In this document: one piece after another, positions 58,764 through 64,000 of the stretch
Position numbering within the stretch: the stretch's first letter is position 1
Layout: the number at the start of each line of letters is the position of its first letter
Assembly (NCBI RefSeq): GCF_001884105.1
Contig: NZ_MACI01000011.1
Span: 82,042 to 146,041 of the forward strand
Direction of reading: 5' to 3'
DNA from: Bacillus luti
GTDB lineage: Bacteria > Bacillota > Bacilli > Bacillales > Bacillaceae_G
Length of the DNA stretch: 64,000 nucleotides
Position numbers and translations under genes: made by a program
The notes under the pieces: model-generated
Seen by the model: only the letters and a program-made list of their open reading frames with translations
Told to the model about the DNA's origin: nothing
Database searches by the model: none

Positions 58764-58996
58764 ACTCGTCCCTCCCACTTCCATAAAGTGAATCTTTCAT
58801 CAACGAGGAATTTTCCCCTATTTAATTATTAATTGAACAAATTTGGCTAACGTCCACCAAAATTCTTTACACTTACTAAATCTAAAGGGAAAAACCTGAT
58901 TATCCTCTACTGTTGAATAAATCGTGTACTATTATAGTTATATTCATCCTAACGCAATAACTTTCGTTAAAATTCTTTCTTTCTCTAAAACATCAA

Positions 58997-59033
58997 AAGG
59001 GCAGTCTCACTATATAGAGACCGCCCTTAAAAA
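58997..59033 (-). terminator. Terminator of fabI
   Basis: AAGGGC-GTCTC/GAGAC-GCCCTT stem with one G-U pair in the RNA; TTTTGATG follows on the minus strand. Confidence 0.82.
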
Positions 59034-59052
59034 GTTATAATCGATATCATAT

Positions 59053-59823
59053 TTATCCTAAAATATGATATCCTGAATCAACATGAATATTCTCACCTGT
59101 TACTCCGCGTGCTAAATCACTGAATAAGAATACTGCTGTATCCCCAACTTCTTCTGGAGTTGTTGTGCGACGAAGTGGTGCGCGCTCCTCAATTTCTCTT
59201 AAGATTGAGTTAAAGTCGCCTACACCTTTTGCAGATAATGTACGAATTGGTCCTGCAGAAATAGCGTTAACGCGAATGCCATGTTGGCCTAAATCGTTCG
59301 CTAAATATTTCACGCTCGCTTCTAATGAAGCCTTCGCAACACCCATAACGTTATAGTTTTTCACAACGCGCTCCCCGCCAAGGTATGTTAAAGTTAAAAT
59401 ATTTCCGCCTTCTGTCATTACCTTCTTCGCTTCTCTTGCTACAGCTGTTAAAGAGAATGCACTAATATTTTGTGCAAGTAAAAATCCATCGCGAGAAGTA
59501 TCAACAAATTCACCTTTTAAATCGTCACGATTTGCAAAAGCAATACAGTGTGCAACACCGTGAATTGTACCTACTTCTTGCTTAATCGTTTCAAAGCAAG
59601 CTGTAAGTTCCTCATCATTCGTTACATCACAAGGTAATACAAGTGATTCTTGTCCTTCTAATGTGTCTGCTAATTCACGAACATTTCTTTCTAAACGTTC
59701 TCCAGCATATGTGAATATTAATTTTGCGCCTGCATTATGCAAAGAGCGAGCAATTCCCCATGCAATACTTCTTTGGTTCGCAACGCCCATAACAACAAAT
59801 GTTTTCCCTTGTAATAGTTCCAT
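59053..59823 (-). CDS. fabI: Enoyl-ACP reductase I (FabI)
   Basis: NAD(P)H-dependent last step of each fatty-acid elongation cycle; the triclosan target. 256-residue short-chain dehydrogenase: nucleotide loop VMGVANQRSIAWGIA, active-site Tyr147, Tyr157 and Lys164 (TYLGG...YNVMGVAK), AGPIRTLSAKGV and the C-terminal GENIHVDSGYHILG. GGGAGG upstream of ATG. Single gene with a FapR operator in its promoter. Confidence 0.97.
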   Translation of the reverse strand: MELLQGKTFVVMGVANQRSIAWGIARSLHNAGAKLIFTYAGERLERNVRELADTLEGQESLVLPCDVTNDEELTACFETIKQEVGTIHGVAHCIAFANRDDLKGEFVDTSRDGFLLAQNISAFSLTAVAREAKKVMTEGGNILTLTYLGGERVVKNYNVMGVAKASLEASVKYLANDLGQHGIRVNAISAGPIRTLSAKGVGDFNSILREIEERAPLRRTTTPEEVGDTAVFLFSDLARGVTGENIHVDSGYHILG

Positions 59824-59856
59824 GATATATCCTCCCAGAAATACTTATACTTGTTA

Positions 59857-59873
59857 TTAGTACCTGATACTAT
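59857..59873 (-). promoter_or_regulatory. FapR operator of fabI
   Basis: TTAGTACCTGATACTAT matches the FapR consensus TTAGTACCTRATACTAA except the last base. A TATAAT box lies just upstream on the minus strand (59875-59880). FapR represses lipid-synthesis genes until malonyl-CoA accumulates. Confidence 0.88.
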
Positions 59874-59907
59874 AATTATAGTACCATAAAACCTCTTAAA
59901 GGCAAAC

Positions 59908-59945
59908 AAAAAAGTCATTAACATAAATTTGCTAATGACTTTTTG
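59908..59945 (-). terminator. Terminator of the rfb operon
   Basis: AAAAGTCATTA/TAATGACTTTT, loop of about 12, T run on the minus strand. Confidence 0.88.
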
Positions 59946-60786
59946 TTTCTATAAAAAATCGTTCTAATCCTTCTTCCCACGAAGGCATTTGTAAAAAACC
60001 ATTTAATCGTAGCATGTTATGTTGAAAAACAGAATATTTCGGCCTTGCAGCTGCCGCTCCAAATTCTTCGGTTGAAACAGGTAATACTTTCACCTTACTG
60101 TTTGTATGTGAAAATATTTTTTGAGCAAATTCAAACCAAGAACACGAGCCTCTATTTGATACATGATACGTACCGTATAAAGAAGTATGAATAAGTTTAT
60201 TAATAATAACATTTAAATCCGCCACATACGTGGGAGAGCCAATTTGATCCGATACAACTGTTATTTCTTCTCTTTCTTTTCCTAATCGTATCATCGTTTT
60301 CACAAAATTATTACCATATTTACCATACAACCAAGATGTACGGATGATAAAATATTTATTATGTAGCTCTTTGACGAACTGCTCCCCCGCATACTTAGAA
60401 GCTCCGTATATATTTATTGGCGCTGGATTATGAAATTCATGATAGCCATCTAGTCTATCGCCTTGAAATACATAATCGGTACTAATATACACTAACTTAG
60501 CCCCTACTAGTTGCGAGGAAATTGCTACATTTCGAGCTCCTATTGCATTTATTCTATACGCAAGATCCTGTTCTTTCTCAGCATGATCTACTTTCGTGTA
60601 TGCTGCACAATGAATAATTATATGTGGATGTATTTCTTGTACCACTTGCTGAATTCGGGATATATTTGTTACATCTAGTAGCTTTTTATCAAATGGATAT
60701 ATGTCATATTCTTCAGGATTTAACTCTTCTTGTAGTTGCTTTCCTAATTGACCATTTGCTCCTGTTATGATAACCCGCTCTTTCAT
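59932..60786 (-). CDS. rfbD: dTDP-4-dehydrorhamnose reductase
   Basis: Last step of dTDP-L-rhamnose synthesis. 284-residue extended SDR: IITGANGQLGKQLQEEL, STDYVFQGD, YGASKYAGEQ (catalytic Tyr-xxx-Lys) and RTSWLYG. It follows rfbB by 11 bp; AAGGGG precedes ATG. Last of four genes. Confidence 0.95.
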   Translation of the reverse strand: MKERVIITGANGQLGKQLQEELNPEEYDIYPFDKKLLDVTNISRIQQVVQEIHPHIIIHCAAYTKVDHAEKEQDLAYRINAIGARNVAISSQLVGAKLVYISTDYVFQGDRLDGYHEFHNPAPINIYGASKYAGEQFVKELHNKYFIIRTSWLYGKYGNNFVKTMIRLGKEREEITVVSDQIGSPTYVADLNVIINKLIHTSLYGTYHVSNRGSCSWFEFAQKIFSHTNSKVKVLPVSTEEFGAAAARPKYSVFQHNMLRLNGFLQMPSWEEGLERFFIETKSH

Positions 60787-60797
60787 TTACATGCCCC

Positions 60798-61769
60798 TTA
60801 CTGATCTTTTAGTGGTTTCCACCATTCCTTATTCTTTTCATACCATTGCACCGTTTCTTGTAATCCTTGTTCGAACGTATACTTCGGTTCCCAATCAAAT
60901 TCATTCTTCATTTTCTCTGCATCAATCGCATAACGGCGGTCGTGCCCTAAACGGTCTGTCACATATTCAATATCTTTTTTCGTTTTTCCTAAGAGCGTAA
61001 TAATTTGTTCCACAACTTCTACATTTGTTTTTTCATTATTTCCACCTATATTATATACTTCTCCTACACGTCCCTTATGCAAAACAATATCAATTGCACT
61101 ACAATGATCTGTTACATGTAACCAATCTCTTATATTTAACCCATCACCATATAACGGTAGTTTCTTTCCTTCCAGCGCATTTGTGACCATTAATGGAATT
61201 AATTTTTCAGGATATTGATATGGTCCATAGTTGTTAGAACAGCGTGTCACTATGACTGGTACTTGATATGTTTTATAGTAAGATAAAGCTATCATGTCAG
61301 CACTCGCTTTACTTGAAGAATATGGACTATTTGGAGCTAACGAGGTTTCCTCAGTAAACTTTCCTGTTTTCCCTAAAGAACCGTATACTTCATCCGTTGA
61401 TACTTGCACCAGCTTAATATGCGGATATTTTTTCACCAATTCTAATAAAGTGACTGTCCCGATTACATTCGTATCATAAAATGGGATCGGGTTTTCAATG
61501 CTACGGTCCACATGTGATTCGGCTGCGAAATTTACAATCACTTGGACATCTCGCTCTTTTATGACGTGCTCTAGCAGCTCTCCATTTTGAATTTTCCCTT
61601 TTACAAAAGAGTAATTAGGATGACCTTGAAGAGACTTCACATTATTTAAATTCCCGCTATATGTTAATGCGTCGTAATTAATAAGCTTATATGCTTCATA
61701 GCTTTGTAACATGTAATGCACAAAATTACTTCCAATAAATCCAGCCCCACCTGTTACTAATATATTCAT
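60798..61769 (-). CDS. rfbB: dTDP-glucose 4,6-dehydratase
   Basis: Second step of dTDP-rhamnose synthesis. 323 residues: NILVTGGAGFIGSNFVHY (NAD), NFAAESHVDRSI, VSTDEVYGSLG, SPYSSSKASAD and the RCSNNYGPYQYPEKLIPLM block. ATG at 61769 has AGGAG eight bases upstream; TTG at 61775 is a weaker option. Confidence 0.96.
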   Translation of the reverse strand: MNILVTGGAGFIGSNFVHYMLQSYEAYKLINYDALTYSGNLNNVKSLQGHPNYSFVKGKIQNGELLEHVIKERDVQVIVNFAAESHVDRSIENPIPFYDTNVIGTVTLLELVKKYPHIKLVQVSTDEVYGSLGKTGKFTEETSLAPNSPYSSSKASADMIALSYYKTYQVPVIVTRCSNNYGPYQYPEKLIPLMVTNALEGKKLPLYGDGLNIRDWLHVTDHCSAIDIVLHKGRVGEVYNIGGNNEKTNVEVVEQIITLLGKTKKDIEYVTDRLGHDRRYAIDAEKMKNEFDWEPKYTFEQGLQETVQWYEKNKEWWKPLKDQ

Positions 61770-61784
61770 AAACAACGCTCCTAC

Positions 61785-62330
61785 TTAAAAACTATCTTCA
61801 TATTCCTGAAGTAATGGTAATACTTGATCCTTATCAGACAAAATCGGATTTGTCACCGGCCATGGAATTGCTAATTCTTTATCTTCCCAAAGTAATCCCG
61901 AATCATGCGCTGCGCTATAATACTCATCTACTTTATACATAACGATAGTATGTGGAACAAGCGTACAAAACCCGTGAGCAAATCCTTTTGGCACCAACAA
62001 CTGCCTATGATTATCCGCACTTAAAATGTATCCTTTCCACTGTTTAAACGTAGGTGAATCTTTTCGCAAGTCTACGATAACATCATAAATTGCTCCTTGC
62101 ATAACTTGAATGAGTTTCGTTTGCGCTTTCGGATTTTTTTGAAAGTGTAATCCCCGAATCGTTCCCGCCCTAGTGGAATAAGATACGTTATCCTGTACAA
62201 ATGAATACGCAATCCCTAATGTTTCTAGCACTTTCTTATTATAACTTTCTGTAAAAAAACCACGCTCATCCTCAAATAATCTCGGTTCTAACAATTTCAC
62301 ATCGGTAAAGTTCGTTTCTACAACTCTCAT
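61785..62330 (-). CDS. rfbC: dTDP-4-dehydrorhamnose 3,5-epimerase
   Basis: Third enzyme of the pathway. 181-residue cupin: FEDERGFFTESYN, QDNVSYSTRAGTIRGLHFQ (catalytic His), KLIQVMQGAIYDVIVDLRKDSPTF, LLVPKGFAHGF and the end PILSDKDQVLPLL. AGGTGAG is upstream. Confidence 0.95.
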   Translation of the reverse strand: MRVVETNFTDVKLLEPRLFEDERGFFTESYNKKVLETLGIAYSFVQDNVSYSTRAGTIRGLHFQKNPKAQTKLIQVMQGAIYDVIVDLRKDSPTFKQWKGYILSADNHRQLLVPKGFAHGFCTLVPHTIVMYKVDEYYSAAHDSGLLWEDKELAIPWPVTNPILSDKDQVLPLLQEYEDSF

Positions 62331-62338
62331 ATTCTCAC

Positions 62339-63076
62339 CTATTCTCCGTTAAACTGTTTCCCAAAATTTATATCCTGCGCTAACATATTTGCCTTTTGAA
62401 GAGAAGCATGCGTTCCTGCATCCGTCCACCAGCCGCTCATTTCATTATAAGTAAGTACTCCCCGTTTTAAATACCAATTATTTATATCTGTAATTTCAAG
62501 TTCTCCCCGTGCCGAAGGTTTTAATTCTTTTATATAAGAAAAGACTTTCGAATCATACAAATAAATTCCAGTTACAGCATAGGAACTTTTCGGCTCTTTC
62601 GGTTTTTCTTCAATTTCAATTATTTTTCTTTTTTGAATATGTGCTACGCCAAACCTTTCGGGATCGTCTACAGATTGTAGTAGTACTTTCGCACCTTCTT
62701 TTTGATTTGTAAACTCTTCAACATACGGACGAATATCATCTGAGAAAATATTATCTCCTAATATAACTACCATACGGTCATTCCCTACGAAATCTTCACA
62801 AAGTCCTAACGCTTGTGCAATTCCACCAGCTTTATCTTGCACACGATACGTAAAGGATACACCAAATTCATGGCCACTTCCCAAAAAGCTAACAACATCC
62901 CCCATATGCTCTTTACCCGTAATAATCATAACATCTGTAATCTCGCATTGTTTCAGCTTATATACCGCATGATAAATCATCGGATACCGTCCAACAGGAA
63001 GCAAATGTTTATTCGTCACTTTCGTTATCGGATATAGTCTCGATCCAGTACCACCTGCTAAAATAATCCCTTTCAC
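62339..63076 (-). CDS. rfbA: Glucose-1-phosphate thymidylyltransferase
   Basis: First step, making dTDP-glucose. 245 residues, the shorter class: KGIILAGGTGSRLYPITKVTNKHLLPVGRYPMIYH, VILGDNIF, IIEIEEKPKEPKSSYAVTGIYLYD and GWWTDAGTHASL. Start is GTG with GGGGGAG upstream. Heads rfbACBD; rhamnose goes into the BclA oligosaccharide of the exosporium. Confidence 0.95.
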   Translation of the reverse strand: MKGIILAGGTGSRLYPITKVTNKHLLPVGRYPMIYHAVYKLKQCEITDVMIITGKEHMGDVVSFLGSGHEFGVSFTYRVQDKAGGIAQALGLCEDFVGNDRMVVILGDNIFSDDIRPYVEEFTNQKEGAKVLLQSVDDPERFGVAHIQKRKIIEIEEKPKEPKSSYAVTGIYLYDSKVFSYIKELKPSARGELEITDINNWYLKRGVLTYNEMSGWWTDAGTHASLQKANMLAQDINFGKQFNGE

Positions 63077-63145
63077 CCTACATCTCCCCCTTATGATGGA
63101 GATAATATACCTTTGTAATGTTCTACAAATACGTTTTGGTACTTC

Positions 63146-63549
63146 TCATATGTATCCGCTCATCATACTTTTCGCATTTCGAATCAGCATAAATTGCACA
63201 GTATACCCTGAAGGTACTGCCAATGTCATTATATGTCGTGCGCATTGTGCATACAATTTCCGGTCGTTTATACATGTAACAAATACTATTGTTTTCTCTG
63301 CAGCACTTATAATTATGATTTTTCTACTTCAATTTATATTGTTTATCAAAAACTCCACGGAAAATTGTATATGTTTGAAGTATATCGAGCTACAATTTCT
63401 TTTGTTCGATCAATGGAACCTGTATCAACTACAATAATTTCATCAGCAATTTTTTCTACGGCATCCAAACATCAATCTATTGTATTTTGTTCATCGCGAA
63501 CAATCATACATAAACTAATTGTAGTCCCTTGCTTGTTCAACATATTCAT
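63146..63549 (-). pseudogene. Decayed remnants of two glycosyltransferase genes
   Basis: From 63549 the minus strand reads MNMLNKQGTTISLCMIVRDEQ, then NTID and an in-frame TGA at 63472-63474, continuing [19 protein letters not shown]..., the N-terminal GT2 pattern up to the DTGS motif, and stops at 63346. From about 63295 a second frame reads TIVFVTCINDRKLYAQCA...VPSGYTVQFMLIRNAKSMMSGYI and stops at 63146; it resembles the start of another glycosyltransferase. Both are cut after their N-termini. Between rfbA and bclA, intact relatives would glycosylate BclA or another spore protein. Confidence 0.75.
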
Positions 63550-63709
63550 CCTCTTCCAAATCAATCATATGTTATACATACAATAAACTTTCCATTTTTT
63601 TTAACTTGTTCAATTAGTTTAAGATTTCTTTTCAATAATTTAAAGGTCCATGTCATTTTCTTCTAGTTTTGCGTCTACTATATAATGAACGCTTTATGGA
63701 GGTGCATTT

Positions 63710-64000
<291 letters not shown>

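Overview
The window is a chromosomal segment of a Bacillus cereus group member (B. cereus / thuringiensis / anthracis / mycoides complex). Markers are inhA1-sinI-sinR-calY-tasA-sipW, the exosporium block (cotY, bxpB, exsY, cotO, rfbACBD, bclA), the thiazole/oxazole peptide-maturation cluster and an AT-rich background. The species inside the group cannot be read from this window.

Layout. 1-7.6 kb (minus): 3'-truncated MMPL exporter, PAP2 phosphatase, polyamine ABC operon potABCD, aldehyde dehydrogenase. 7.8-16.2 kb: the biofilm-fibre module. It holds metalloprotease InhA1, the SinI/SinR switch (sinI is only 44 codons with a TTG start), camelysin CalY, a hexapeptide-repeat accessory protein, TasA and signal peptidase SipW, with GTTCTTT-type inverted repeats (candidate SinR operators) in front of sipW, the repeat protein and calY. 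A DacF-like carboxypeptidase follows. 16.2-21.8 kb is accessory: a methyltransferase, a CxxC protein, a lone tRNA-Val with debris behind it, a C1q-like protein, small membrane proteins and an XRE regulator broken by a homopolymer frameshift.

21.8-26.1 kb: odhAB (2-oxoglutarate dehydrogenase E1/E2) with an upstream cre-like site. 26.2-31.6 kb: a three-gene TOMM azoline/azole maturation cluster (ThiF/E1-like protein, YcaO cyclodehydratase, SagB dehydrogenase) with no recognisable precursor beside it. 31.7-40.7 kb: methyltransferase, CoA-disulfide reductase, a possible endospore-appendage-like protein, two zinc-ribbon membrane proteins, an HEXXH membrane protein, a DUF2278 protein and lactate permease. 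40.8-47.8 kb: complete trpEGDCFBA operon behind two tandem tryptophan T-boxes and a sigma-A promoter.

48-55.6 kb: PutP, an Ig-like protein, a PH-domain protein, a DMT permease and the yjcH-yjcG-yjcF-yjcD set. 55.7-64 kb: spore outer layers. CotY, BxpB, ExsY and CotO build the coat/exosporium; rfbACBD makes dTDP-L-rhamnose; bclA, cut by the window end, encodes the collagen-like hair protein that receives the rhamnose-containing glycan. fabI carries a FapR operator. Between rfbA and bclA lie the decayed 5' parts of two glycosyltransferase genes.
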